Source: Sequoia sempervirens
Taxonomy: Eukaryota > Streptophyta > Pinopsida > Cupressales > Cupressaceae
NCBI GenBank assembly: GCA_007258455.2
Contig: VDFB02018296.1
Span: 47,602,007 to 47,666,006 of the forward strand
Reading direction: 5' to 3'
Length of the DNA stretch: 64,000 bases
The position numbers and the translations under genes are program-made. The notes under the pieces were generated by a model. The model was not told the DNA's origin. It was given only the letters and a program-made list of their open reading frames with translations, and ran no database searches. Positions 21,638 through 31,985 of this stretch are shown here, piece by piece (positions within the stretch are counted from its first letter, which is position 1; each line of letters begins with the position of its first letter).

Positions 21638-22432
21638 TGTTAATGATATAGCAGCTTCGGGTTCATCCTTCCAACCACGAGTGAAGACATAAATCAATAT
21701 AGCCTATTGGCTATTTATTTATAAGTGGGCTGCTTAGTGGGAAGCTCATATTTAATGTGAATGGGCTGCTAGTGGATAGCTAGTGGACTGCTTAGTGGGT
21801 AGCTCATCTTTAGTTTATTAGCTAATGGGCTGCTTAGTGGGCAGCTCATCTCTAGTTTATTGCTAGTGGATAGTTAGTGGGCTGCTAGTGGATAGTTAGT
21901 GGGAATCTGCTAGTGGATAGCTAGTGGGCTGCTAGTGGATAGCTAGTGGGTAGCTAGTGGGTTGCTAGTGGATAGTTAGTGGGCTGCTAGTGAATAGTTA
22001 GTGGGTTTAATAGTGGGTCACTACAGTAGATAGTGGGTTTGCTAGTGGGTGAGGTAGATAGACATTTTTTAATGTCTACAGTATTTCTACCTTCTCTATA
22101 AAATGTAATCATCTCCTTTGATAATACAAGCAACCAACACAACAGATTGCAAAGTCATCAAGAGCAGATTGTGAAGTCATCAAGAGCAGATTTGAGTTGC
22201 AAGGAAGTGAAAATTATTTGTCTATCATTGCATCTTGTGAAGGTGCTGATTATTGGCCTTGAGATTGGCCTCATTGTAAAGAGACTTGTTGCCATTATTT
22301 TATATAATAGAGAGATCTTTGTTGCTGGGTTTTTCTCCCTCAAGTGGAGGGTTTTCCTAGGGTATCTGATGTGTTATTGTGTCTGATTTGAATTTATTTC
22401 TGTGCATACAATCTGTTCATTAAAATTTAACA
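21638..22432 (+). repeat. Copia LTR (right)
   Basis: 795 bases, preceded by the polypurine tract AGCTGAGAGGGAG. It differs from the left LTR mainly in the number of AGTGGATAG-type subunits and in scattered substitutions. Ends TTTAACA. Confidence 0.93.
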
Positions 22433-24384
22433 TGAAATACATCCAATGACATATTCTCTCATGTAGTGTCTATCAATTCAGGATGGACAAATTTTAAATT
22501 TATCTTAGAAGAATATTTCTTTATAACATTGAAATTAAGTAAAGGTCTCCTTGATGATTTTGTTTCTTTTGAAGGGAAATAACCAAGAACTCTTGTTGTT
22601 TCTTGTGTATTAAGCTCTATAGGAACACAAATTCCTTGCTCTTTCACTCCACATCCTTTTCCATTTAACCAAATTGTTTCCAGAGATGGTATCCTCTTCC
22701 ATAAATTGCTTCCATTTCTTTTGAGGAGCGTGGTTTATCATAATTATTTTCATCATAGGTAGATGTGTAATTCGTGTTTTCCTCATTACTATAAGTTGTG
22801 CATTCTTGTGTCTTGGATGTTTTAGTGTCAAATTGTGTTGATACGACCACAACTTTTTTCTCTTTCTCTTTCTCTAGTTTTGATTACGTAATATTATATT
22901 CACCCATGCATGTAGGTGTGAAATCTAATGAACCCCAATCATCCTCCAACAACTTTATCACTGATGAAAGACACTTTTCTTTGTAGAGGTTCCCCTTTTG
23001 TAGTTGGTGTCAATGTTCTCAAAGGGTTTTGCATCCTTGTGTCAGTTTGTAAGCAATTTTAAGATTTTGTATTAGCTTTTAGTGTGTAAACCTTATTGTC
23101 GTAAGTCTATTTCATTAGCTGATGAAGCGTTGAAAGCACTCCATCTCTCAGATCCATGGTCTAACCAAGAGAAGATTATATGAAAGATCATGGGGCATGA
23201 CATGGATGGGAGTTTGAAACACAGCCTTACCAAATTTGGTAAGTAATGTTATCAGACCAAGCGGTTGTTTACCCACGCTATCAAAACCATGAATGGAAAA
23301 ATTATCTAGTTGAATTTTATTTTTATCTACCCCAATTTTTTCCAAAAGATTCACACTACAAATATTAAGTCCCAAATGATTATCAATAAGGGTACATATA
23401 ATCCTAACCCTATAATAATTGCCATTATCATCAAAGCATCATTTTGTTTATGTATTTCCAAAGGAGGTAATTCACTTTGATTGAAGACATTATCCACTTT
23501 GACCAAATTCATACCCTCAATTAAGGTTGCTAGATTGGTTAGTTGCACACTAAGAGGAATCACAAATTTTTGCAAATTATTTTGAAGCATTCCATGGTAA
23601 GTTGTTGAGGTTTGAATTAGATCACACAATGAAATATTAGGAAGAGTGTTACATAGTTGTTCCACAAGATCATATCCTTTCCACTATGTTGAGGTAAACG
23701 AGGAGCACTAGATAAAATAGGTTTTGGGAGTGGTGTCAATGAATGAATGGTTTGTGATTGTCTTGGTTTCTTGTTATTCCTTATGTTATATGTATGATCA
23801 ACTAGGTGGTAACTTGGTTGTTGTGACATATGATTGCTAGTGAGCTATTTTGTAAAGTTTAAGATAGAACCTAGAGGTTTGGGTTTTTTTTGAGGTGGTC
23901 CTATGATCAATGTGGATTTTTTTTGAACTTGAGGTTTTTGTGTAGGTGGATAAATGATAAGTTGATGTGTGATTGCATAGATTGTTCTTTGTTGTGTAGG
24001 AATGTTGCAAGCCTTAGTGGATGAGCTTAGTGAGATAAAGTACTAGGGTTAAAAATAGGTTTATAAACCTACTATAGATCTGGAAACCAAATTGTATACT
24101 TGCAAATTGATAAAAAATATCAATCCATTTCTGAGTTTTGAAATTAGTTTTAGGAGGACGGGGATGCCCCAAGGTGTTTGGGCCCTGGTAGGGATTTTTC
24201 AATGATGTCATTTTTAGAGGCTTTAGTAACAACGGTTAACTATGTGATTGTTTGCAAACCTAGGTTTAGAATCATTTTTGTTTCTATTTTGTGAGTTTCC
24301 AAATTGGGCAATGTGTTGGAACAACCTAGGGTTTTGAATTTTTTGAAAAAATGAAACTAATCTATCCAAACTATGAAATGCTTC
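22433..24384 (-). pseudogene. RT-less gypsy remnant: gag C-terminus, protease and linker
   Basis: The minus strand gives the same series of frames as 591-2,515: a linker with SQQPSYHLVDHTYN, DLIQTSTTYHGMLQNNLQK, the retropepsin-like NHLGLNICSVNLLEKIG and LSYNLLLVRPWI, then TRVLGYFPSKETKSSRRP. Protein differences from the plus-strand twin are few (for example MVQNS to MLQNN). The block ends at the copia insertion and continues at 18,219. Confidence 0.85.
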
Positions 24385-24480
24385 ATAAAAAAGGCTACCA
24401 TTAACTAGGAGTGAAAATCTATACCATTTATCAATAAATCCAAATCTTCCAAGCACTTCTAGTAGGAAATCTTAATTAAC
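24385..24480 (-). pseudogene. LINE reverse transcriptase scrap
   Basis: Reverse-oriented twin of 498-590, with the identical 77-residue frame reading GRFGFIDKW and SLLVNGS. It joins the G2 integrase tail at about 24,480. Confidence 0.65.
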
Positions 24481-24972
24481 TAGGGTCTAGCATAGCAAGT
24501 TGAAGACAATACTTTGGGTTGATAGAATTACTCATAAAAGAGCAATTGGCAATTCCCCTTTCATGCTAGTTTATGGAAGGGAGGAAAGGTTACCATTATC
24601 ATTGGAGTTATCGTCTCTTGAGTTGGAACATCAGCTAGAGTAAGAGAAAATGATGCTATGACAGTAAGGTTGGTTGAGCTCTTAGAACCGGAGGAGATAA
24701 GGAACAAATCTATGCAAGTCATAGAGGCACATTAAGCATAGGTCAAAATAAATTTTGATAAGAAGGAAGTTCATAGAATGTTCCAAGAAGGAGATCTAGT
24801 GCTGAAATGGGATGCAGATAGATCCAAAGATGGAAGACATTCCAAGTTTTATGCCATGTGGAGTGGTCCATACGCCATCACTAGCTGCAAGGAGGCCAAT
24901 GCATTCTATCTTTCCAAGTTGGATACTGAGGCTCTCCCAATCTTAGTTAATCAAATTCATCTCAAATCTTAG
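24481..24972 (+). pseudogene. G2 integrase C-terminal part
   Basis: After the composite insertion the plus strand resumes G2 integrase: WVDRITHKRAIGNSPF, FMLVYGREERLPL, two stops, then the frame 24,778-24,972 with GDLVLKWDADRSK and WSGPYAITSC and a natural end (NQIHLKS, stop). The part of the core holding the second catalytic aspartate and the glutamate is missing between 17,693 and here. Confidence 0.85.
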
Positions 24973-25237
24973 TTCTAATAAGTTTTGAGTTTTCAAGTAC
25001 ATATTGCAAATATTTTTTCTTTCCATGAAGTTCTTTGCACACCATGCATTCTCCTTAAGGGAATGTATGTTCCTAGTTTCCATGCTTGTCTCCAAGTGTA
25101 AGTCTGCACATGTTTTTTTTTGCCCTTAGGAAACCTGATTTTGTAAATTCCCTTCATGAATCTATGCCCAATGGACTGATAAGGCCTCTCGATTCCATGA
25201 TTATTAGGAAATCATCCCATAGAAATCACAAAAATAT
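24973..25237 (+). other. G2 3' untranslated stretch
   Basis: Between the integrase stop and the 3' LTR, without reading frames. I do not see a convincing polypurine tract; the last bases before the LTR are AATCACAAAAATAT. Confidence 0.5.
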
Positions 25238-25921
25238 TGACATTTCATGCCACCCTTAGATGACCAATCACTGATATCCAATCTGAGAGATTCTACATGG
25301 AACATCTTGTATGAGTTTTCCTTGAGGGTCCCTAAAAGTGGCTAAGTCTCAAATTTTTGAGTTTTTGGGATTTCACTTACCTAATTACTTGCATGCTTTC
25401 TCCATCACTCCCACTCCTTCTTTTCCTTCTTCTTTCCTCTTAAGTGTTTTGGGTGTTGGCCTTTGGCCTTACCCTTTACCCCTTACCAATCCCTTCTCCT
25501 CTTTTATCCTTCTGCCTCCTTCATCTCTTTTCTCTATTTTCACCAAGATTTCGGAGGTCGGCCATCAACCTTCCCCTTTATCTTCTTACGCTCCCTTCAT
25601 CGACCATCACTCAATAGTCCTATGTCTGACCTCTGATGGTCTGAGGTCTAATCTCTGAAATCTCACCTCTTGCTTTTGGACTTTGAACCTTTCACTTTCT
25701 TCCTTCCCCTTCTCACTTTCACGCTTTTCTCCCAAAATTTGGCTAAGAGTCCAGTTTTTAGATGTCGGCCTTTGGCCTTCTAAGCACTTAGTTTAGAAGA
25801 GGAAGTCAGCCTTCTTCGGAGATTCAACCTCATTCGTGCAAGGTCCCACACCTTGAGGTTGTTTCCATTGTGTCATTAGAGCAATGAACTCTTGTTCAAT
25901 AGGGTGCAATTTTATGTGACA
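25238..25921 (+). repeat. G2 3' LTR (internally deleted)
   Basis: Begins TGACATTTCATGCC and ends TTTTATGTGACA like the 5' LTR, but is only 684 bases because the 1.1 kb matching 7,796-8,915 is missing. Divergence from the 5' LTR is considerable, so the insertion is old. Confidence 0.85.
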
Positions 25922-25925
25922 ACAC

Positions 25926-28090
25926 AAGGTATCTCCCACAAGTAGTGTATTACGATTTGGATCATTAGGGATTGTTTTAGGTTTATCTTGTTCATCATTA
26001 TATATTTCCTTTTCTTTCCCAAAGTCTCCTTTAACATTTAGACAATACGAAATCCATTGATTACGATGCTCTTTAGGTAAAGTTTCCTTCATTCCCAAGA
26101 ATTCTTCAAGACACTCATCATTTTTAAAGATATCCAATGACGTTCTCTCATGTAGTGTCTATCAATTCAGGATGCACAAATTTTAAAGTTATCTTAGAAG
26201 AATGTTGTGTTATAACATTGACATTAAGTGAAGGTCTCCTAGATGATTTTGTTTCTTTCGAATCCCACAATAACCAAGAACTCTTGTTGTTTCTTGTGTA
26301 TAAAAGCTCTATAGGAACACAAATTCCTTGTTCTTTCACTCCACATCCTTTTCCATTATAACGAAATTGTTTCAAGAGTTGGTATCCTCTTCCATAAATT
26401 GCTTCCATTTATTTCGAGGAGGGTGGTTTATCATAATCATTTTCATCATAGGTACATGTGTAATTTGTGGTTTCCTCATTACTAGAAGTTGTGCATTCTT
26501 GTGTCTTGGATGTTTTTGTGTCAAATTGTGTTGATACCACTGCAAATTCTTTCTCTTTCTCTTTTTCTAGTTTTGATTGTGTAATATTATATTTTCCCAT
26601 GCATGTAGGTGTGAAATCTAATGAACCCTAATCATCCTCCAACAACTTTGTCACTGATGAAAGACACTCTTCTTTGTAGATGTTCCCCTTTTGTAGTTGG
26701 TGTCAATGTTCTCAAAGGGTTTTGCATCCTTGTGTCAGTTTGTAAGCAATTTTAAGATTTTGGATAAGCTTTTAGTGTGTAAACCTTATTATCGTAAGTC
26801 TATTTCATTAGACGATGAAGCATTGAAAGCACTCCTTTCATCTCTCAGGTCCACTGTCTACCCAAGATAATATTATATGAAATATCATGGGGCATGACAT
26901 GGATGGGAGTCTGCAACACAACCTTAGCAAATTTGGTAGGTAATGTTATCACACCAAGCGGTTGTTTACCCATGTTATCAAAACCACAAATGGAAAAATT
27001 ATCTAGTTGAATTTTAGTCTTATCTACCCCAATTTTGTCCAAAAGGTTTACACTACAAATATTAAGTCCCAAACAATTATCAATAAGGGTACATATAATC
27101 CCAACCCTATAATAATAACCATTATCATCAAATCATCATTTTGTTTATGTATTTCCAAAGGAGGTAATTCACTTTGATTGAAGAAAATATCCACATTGAC
27201 CGAATTCATACCCTCAAGTAAGGCTGCTACATTGGTTAGTTGCACACCAGGAGGAATCACAACTTTTTGCAAAGTATTTTGAAGCATTCCATGGTAAGCT
27301 GGTGAGGTTTGAATTAGATCCCATACTGAAATCTTAGTGGGAGTGGTACGTAGTTGTTCCACAAGATCATATCCTTTACACTATGTTGAGGCAAATGAGG
27401 AGCACTAGGTAAAATAGGTTTTGGGAGTGGTATCAATGAAGGAATGGTTTGTGCTTGTCTTAGTTTCTTGTTATTCCTTCTGTTATATGTATGAGCAACT
27501 ATGTGGTAACTTGGTTGTTGTGACACATGATTGCTAGTGAGCTATTTTGAAAATTTTAAGATAGAACCTGGAGGTTTGGGTTTGTTTTGAGGTGGTCCTA
27601 TGATCAATGTGGATTTGATTTGAACTTGAGGTTGTTGTGTAGGTGGATAAATGATAAGTTGATGTGTGATTGCATTGATTGTTCTTTGTTGTGTAGGAAT
27701 GTTGCAAGCCTTAGTGGGTGAGCTTAGTGAGATAAAGTAATAGGGTTAAAAATAGGTGTATAAACCTGCTATAGATCTGGAAACCAAATTGTATACCTGC
27801 AAACTGATAAAAAATATCAATCCAATTCTTAGTATTAAAGCTGGTTTTAGGAGGATTGGGATGCCTTGAGGTGTTTGGGCCTTGGTAGGGATTTTTCAAT
27901 GATGTTAGTTTTAGAGGCTTTAGTAACAAAGGTTAATTGTGTGGTTGTTTGCAAACCCAAATTTAAAATGAGTTTCGATTCTATTTTGTGAGTTTCCAAA
28001 TTGTGCAATGTGTTGTAACAACCTAGGGTTTTGAATTTTTTGAAAAAAATCAAACTAATCTATCCAAATTATGCAATGCTTTAGAAAAAA
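25926..28090 (-). pseudogene. Element T gag C-terminus, protease and linker
   Basis: Minus-strand frames repeat the order seen in the twin copies but are clearly diverged: SQQPSYHIVAHTYNRRNNKK (27,526-27,314), SVWDLIQTSPAYHGMLQN (27,362-27,048), retropepsin-like NHLGLNICS-type sequence with IILGRQWT (27,072-26,845), and a linker with EFLGMKETLPKEHRNQW (26,137-25,793). The block ends at NTLLVGDTL against the 3' LTR of G2. The continuation is at 7,255. The LGRQWT ending is closer to the family pattern than the twins' LLVKPWI. Confidence 0.85.
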
Positions 28091-29030
28091 GGCTCCCATT
28101 AACTAGGATTGAAAATCTATACCATTTATCACTAAATCCAAATCTTCTGAGCACTTCTAGTAGGGAATCTTGATTAATTAGATCATAAGCTTTCCTAATA
28201 TCTAATTTGATGATCATTCTATCCACTCTAGCCTTTCTAATTTAGGGAATTGCCTCATGGGAAATGCCTATAAATTTTGTGACAGATCTACCTGGGGTGA
28301 AACCAATTTGCTCCTTAGAAATGATATCAGGTAGAACCAATTTCACCCTATTTGTAGTGTCTTTTGATTTAATTTTGTAGATTACATTGAAAAAAGATGG
28401 GCATGAAGTCTTCCATCTATTTAACCTAAATCCTCTTAGGGATAAGTGCAATGAAGGTATTATTCCACCTCTTCAACATTGTCACTTTATTTCTAGAATC
28501 TTTGATTTCTTGGAAAATATTAGGATTGATAATGTGCCAAAACTTTTGAAAAAAGAAAGCAGGGAAACCTTCTGGCCCCAGAGCCTTATCCTCGTCAAAT
28601 TGGGAGACCATAACTTCAATTTCCTCCAACAATAATGGGTTGTTAAGCATCTTTTTTTGATCTAGTGACACAATGCTCGAGATAAGCCTTAGAATTTCAT
28701 CCTATTACACAAAGTCAACCTTCGGTTGGCTATTCACAAGTTCACTAAAGTACTCCTCTTCCACATACCCTACATATTCCCATGATACCACTTTGACTCC
28801 ATCTTTATTCTTGATAGAAGAGATTTTATTTAGATTCCTCTTGACTTTGTTGGAATTATGAAATCAATATATATTCCTATCCCCATTCTTGAACCAATTT
28901 TCCTTTGAATTATGTTTCCAAAAATTCTCCTCTCTAAGAAGCACCTCATAATATAGGGATTTGAGATTATTTTCTTTCAAATACGAGTCATGCAACATAT
29001 CACCAATGAATGATTTGAAAAGGAGAATAA
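28091..29030 (-). pseudogene. LINE (L1-type) ORF2 fragment
   Basis: Minus-strand frames contain the linker after the endonuclease (KENWFKNGDRN near 28,880), then RT sequence: FDEDKALGPEGFPAFFFQKF (28,671-28,426), FIALIPKRI, FNVIYKIKSKDTTNRVK, QIGFTPGRSVTKFIGISHEA (28,451-28,242), and, past a stop, IKLDIRKAYDLINQDSLLEV. It ends in the SILVNGS motif where gypsy sequence starts. The 5' part of ORF2 and everything after this RT block, including the catalytic FADD region, are missing. Confidence 0.88.
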
Positions 29031-30937
29031 ACTAGAATTCTTCCCTTTTCTTTCTTGATTTTAAAAAATGCATCAAACATTATTAACAAAAAAATATTTA
29101 ACCTTAAAACTAAACTTGATTGCAAGTGAGGAAGTAAACATTCATAATTGCAATCACACATTTACTAGTTTTCCACAACATGTGGATACCTAAATTTCCA
29201 TTGATTTGGATTCAACTAACCATGAAAAAATGACTCATCTGACACAAAGGTTTGATAGAGGATACTAAAAATATTAACCCAAAGCAACATCTTTTATCTA
29301 GCCACTGTTGGGAAATAAATTATCTGCCTACATATTCAGGTGGAGAACTACAATGTGCATGCATATTCAAAGCACACATCGAGTGCACCTACTCCATACA
29401 AGATACCCTAAGCAATGCATAATCACCCAACATGTCAATATATCACATACATAATATAATAATAGAATTTATGATTATCGATAATCATCTAGAATACCCA
29501 CACAATAACAATATCATCCCTCTTTGTAAACATGCACATATTTATAGAGATAAAATGTAGGATGTTGGGATCATTAAAATAGTCGCATTTATAAACCATA
29601 TGCCTATGAAGATAACAATGAGATAAACTATATGCTAATATACACAAATAAAGCATAACATGAACACTTCAATGCATGCAATATAATGAACTCCATTCAC
29701 GACATTCATGCATAAGGATCTCACACCTTCAATGCATATAATATCTCACAACATTATTTAATAATAAAAAAAGGTGAAACTCAAATATTGATAAGCACCC
29801 AAAACACATGCACAAGTATAACCTATGCATCACGAATACATAGCCAAAATACAATGTTGAAAATATATATCTTGAGGCAAGGGACAAGTGGGCATTCCAT
29901 ACCACATTTCATAACATACATCATATATTTGGTCAAGGTTCTTGGTCAACAATGTAACTTCCCTACAATTATGTTCATATACATCACAACATTTGTTACC
30001 ATGCTATCTTCATCATAGATTCTCTTACACAACCTTCATGACAAGACACTCTCTTATACACCATTTTACATGTCATTATAAGGCATACACATGCCATACT
30101 AGCTAAGTCATGAGTGGAACATCTTTTATTATGTGCACTCAGAAATAATAAGTAAATATAATATTTTAATTAACCAATTCTGAACATTAGAATTACAAGG
30201 TGCATGAGACACCTATTCAAACATCATTATGGATGATATCGAGGTCCCATTGATGAAATCGAAGATGATTAAGATGAGATAGGTGACTAACTTCTTTGTT
30301 TTGAATCATTTTTCTTTTACATTAATTAATTACTTCTTTGTATTCTATCAAATAGGCCCTAATATTGTAGTGGAGATGTATCTTAATGTACTCTTCTAAC
30401 TATCCAAACTAGTTGTATAGTTTTTATTCAAGTGGCCAATCAAATTGGTTTATTGCCTACAATATGATGAATTCCAATATTAAGGGTGCCATTGAATCAT
30501 TATAGGACATGCTTACAATATTAAACGTAACATACATGATGCTTTGTGTGAGTGTAAAAAACACTAAAATTAAAACAAATATTTAGTTGAGTGTGAGTGA
30601 GATGGAAGGCTACATAGAAAAGATTTATAGATTGTAGAATCTACCGAAACATGTTCAGTAGCTATATTAGCTTGAGGTTGTGTTCTTGCAAGAAGAGTAG
30701 GCACATTCACACATCCAAATCAAAGGCATACAATGAATCTAATCCAGTACAATACTTGGATGCTTGTTAACTACAAAAAAATGATTGTCTTGTGTACTTT
30801 GCACCCATACCTAATATGTACATGAACACATATTTTCACACATACATACACATATACTAAAAAAAATAAAAGAACAATAAAAAATAAGTACACAAATTTT
30901 GAGGCTTAACATATCAATAACATATAAGCATACAAAT
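29031..30937. other. AT-rich gene-free stretch
   Basis: No reading frame, RNA gene or clear repeat was recognised. Short frames such as 29,788-30,018 have no similarity known to me. Confidence 0.5.
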
Positions 30938-31438
30938 TGTAGTTGCATGTGGCAAGATTAAACAATTAATAATAATAAGTGCTAAATAGTGCATGGATGT
31001 GCTACAAATTTTAGTTGCATGTGGCTAGATTAAACAATTAAACAATTAGTTGTATGTGGCTAGATTAAACAATTAGTTGTTTGTGCATGGATGTGCTACA
31101 AATTTTAGTTGCATGTGGCTATATTAAACAATTAATAATAAGTGCTAAATAGTGGAATAAATAAACTTAGAGAATTCTATATTTTTTCTTTAAAAATTAA
31201 GTATTATAATGATTATGAAATATTTGCACACAGATTTAAATCATAAAACAATGTAAATAAAAAAAAAAAATTGCCATCAAATTGACAAAAATATTGCAAA
31301 TGGAAATAGAATGTTCTCATCCAATTGCCAAATCAATAGTTATTTGACATTTATGTGATAAGTGAGATTTTGGAGACTTTTACCATTAAACACAACTGGT
31401 TTACCCTTAAATGGTAGTTGAAACTTGTTTTTTGATGA

Positions 31439-31452
31439 CTCAATACTGATTT
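31439..31452 (+). repeat. 14-bp target duplication, left
   Basis: CTCAATACTGATTT, repeated exactly at 31,731-31,744. In unit 2 the same sequence occurs once (32,492-32,505), preserving the empty site. Confidence 0.95.
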
Positions 31453-31730
31453 TGATAAGTAGCAGGTATTTTTCCACAGCGAGTCAAATTATGATATTGC
31501 TATCAGGATTCAACCGTGTAGTTTCGAGTCAAACTCATTGACCCATGTTTCATGAGTAGTGGTTCAACAAGAACCCATCTCTCATGATATCGAATGGTCC
31601 ACTTAGCACTCATTGCATCTAGGTGATGCTCACAGAGGTGAGCACTGGTCCGTCCCGGGAGGTCACCCATCCCAGTACTGCTCCAGCTCAAGCGCGCTTA
31701 ACCAGGGAGTTTTCTCCAGTACTGCTCCAG
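31453..31730 (-). mobile_element. 5S rRNA-derived retroposon (SINE-like), 278 bp
   Basis: The insert is bounded by a 14-bp target duplication. Read on the minus strand, its first 90 bases resemble plant 5S rRNA from about position 45 onward: TTAAGCGCGCTTGAGC, GCAGTACTGGGATGGGTGAC and CCTCCCGGGA cover box A, the intermediate element and box C of the internal Pol III promoter. The remaining 190 bases are unrelated to 5S. A 20-base piece (TTGAGCTGGAGCAGTACTGG) is repeated at the 5' end. There is no poly-A tail and no TG...CA LTR structure. Confidence 0.8.
31641..31714 (-). pseudogene. 5S rRNA-like segment with internal promoter boxes
   Basis: On the minus strand AACTCCCTGGTTAAGCGCGC and the following bases match plant 5S rRNA through GGGATGGGTGACCTCCCGGG. 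The first 40 or so bases of 5S are missing, and the 3' end (normally near AAGTCCT) is altered to ACGGACC. It cannot produce normal 5S rRNA but could still bind TFIIIA and TFIIIC. Confidence 0.8.
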
Positions 31731-31744
31731 CTCAATACTGATTT
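31731..31744 (+). repeat. 14-bp target duplication, right
   Basis: CTCAATACTGATTT, exact match to 31,439-31,452. Confidence 0.95.
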
Positions 31745-31804
31745 GTCGGTGTGAGACTTATTTCAGACTCAAATCTCACACTAAATGTAGCCTATCGACA
31801 CATG

Positions 31805-31928
31805 TTAGGTGTTAACCAGAATTGGTGAGAGAAAGTGCAAAAAATTCACCTGGGAAAGGCGAATTATTAGGTGTTAACCAGAATTGGTGAGAGAAAGTGC
31901 AAAAAATTCACCTGGGAAAGGCGAATTA
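31805..31928. repeat. 62-bp tandem repeat, two units
   Basis: Units start TTAGGTGTTAACCAGAATTG and contain GGTGAGAGAAAGTGCAAAAA. Two exact copies with a 62-base period lie here, against three in unit 2 of the segment duplication. Confidence 0.95.
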
Positions 31929-31985
31929 TTAAACTGTACGGATTATCGTTCATTGAGTAATTATCAACGTATGCACACGGTTTGA

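Larger units (their letters stand above)
18220..22432 (+). mobile_element. Ty1/copia element with deleted interior
   Basis: LTRs at 18,220-18,992 and 21,638-22,432 begin TGTTAATGATATAG and end AAAATTTAACA. TGGTATCAGAGCGG follows the left LTR and AGCTGAGAGGGAG precedes the right one. The flanks are TTAAA (left) and TGAAA (right), a 5-bp duplication with one difference. The interior is only 2.65 kb and keeps the start of gag and the end of RNase H. Protease, integrase and RT are gone. A 48-bp minisatellite and a 106-bp duplication fill the region between RNase H and the right LTR. Confidence 0.93.
17694..24480 (-). mobile_element. Composite insertion in G2 integrase: RT-less gypsy plus LINE scrap
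   Basis: In minus orientation this block runs from LINE scrap (24,480-24,385) through gypsy gag, protease and linker (24,384 to 22,433, then 18,219 to about 17,870) to the start of integrase (to about 17,694). It lacks RT and both RNase H domains at the same breakpoint as 2,877. It is the inverted twin of 498-3,047. It replaces roughly 100 residues of the G2 integrase core, so its arrival went with a deletion. A copia element interrupts it at 18,220. Confidence 0.85.
7259..25921 (+). mobile_element. Ty3/gypsy element G2 with nested insertions
   Basis: Two direct terminal repeats (7,259-9,060 and 25,238-25,921), both beginning TGACATTTCATGCC and ending TTTTATGTGACA, enclose gag, protease, archaeal-type RNase H, RT, RNase H and integrase on the plus strand. 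Two further insertions interrupt it: an LTR element at 14,466-17,111, and a composite of about 6.8 kb in the integrase gene (about 17,694-24,480). Flanking T sequence is continuous across the element. Every coding block has stops or frameshifts, so it is inactive. Confidence 0.85.
4880..28090 (-). mobile_element. Ty3/gypsy Tat-type element T, split by element G2
   Basis: The two minus-strand blocks, 28,090-25,926 (gag to linker) and 7,255-4,880 (RT to integrase), are the two halves of one gypsy element. The right block stops inside the linker motif NTLLVGDTL, and the left block resumes at EVSMDPFNEE, which are adjacent in the uninterrupted copy at 2,510-2,785. The hexamer CAAGGT of this motif is present on both sides of G2 (7,251-7,256 and 25,925-25,930). 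T has the usual Tat domain order: RT, RNase H, archaeal-type RNase H, integrase. No LTR of T was recognised. Confidence 0.8.
30938..31985. repeat. Tandem segment duplication, unit 1
   Basis: Begins AATTGTAGTTGCATGTGGC and ends GCACACGGTTTGACA; unit 2 follows immediately. Apart from the 278-base insertion plus its target duplication and one fewer 62-bp subrepeat, unit 1 is almost identical to unit 2. Internal short repeats (ATTAAACAATTAGTTG and GCATGGATGTGCTACAAATT) occur in both. Confidence 0.93.

Noticed and set aside
31641..31714. Functional 5S rRNA gene
   Set aside because: The first 40 or so bases are missing, the 3' end is altered, and no tandem 5S units are adjacent.
31439..31744. 5S-bearing insert as a Cassandra solo LTR
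   Set aside because: Its ends are not TG...CA on the 5S strand, and the duplication is 14 bp rather than 5. Not fully excluded without a genome search.
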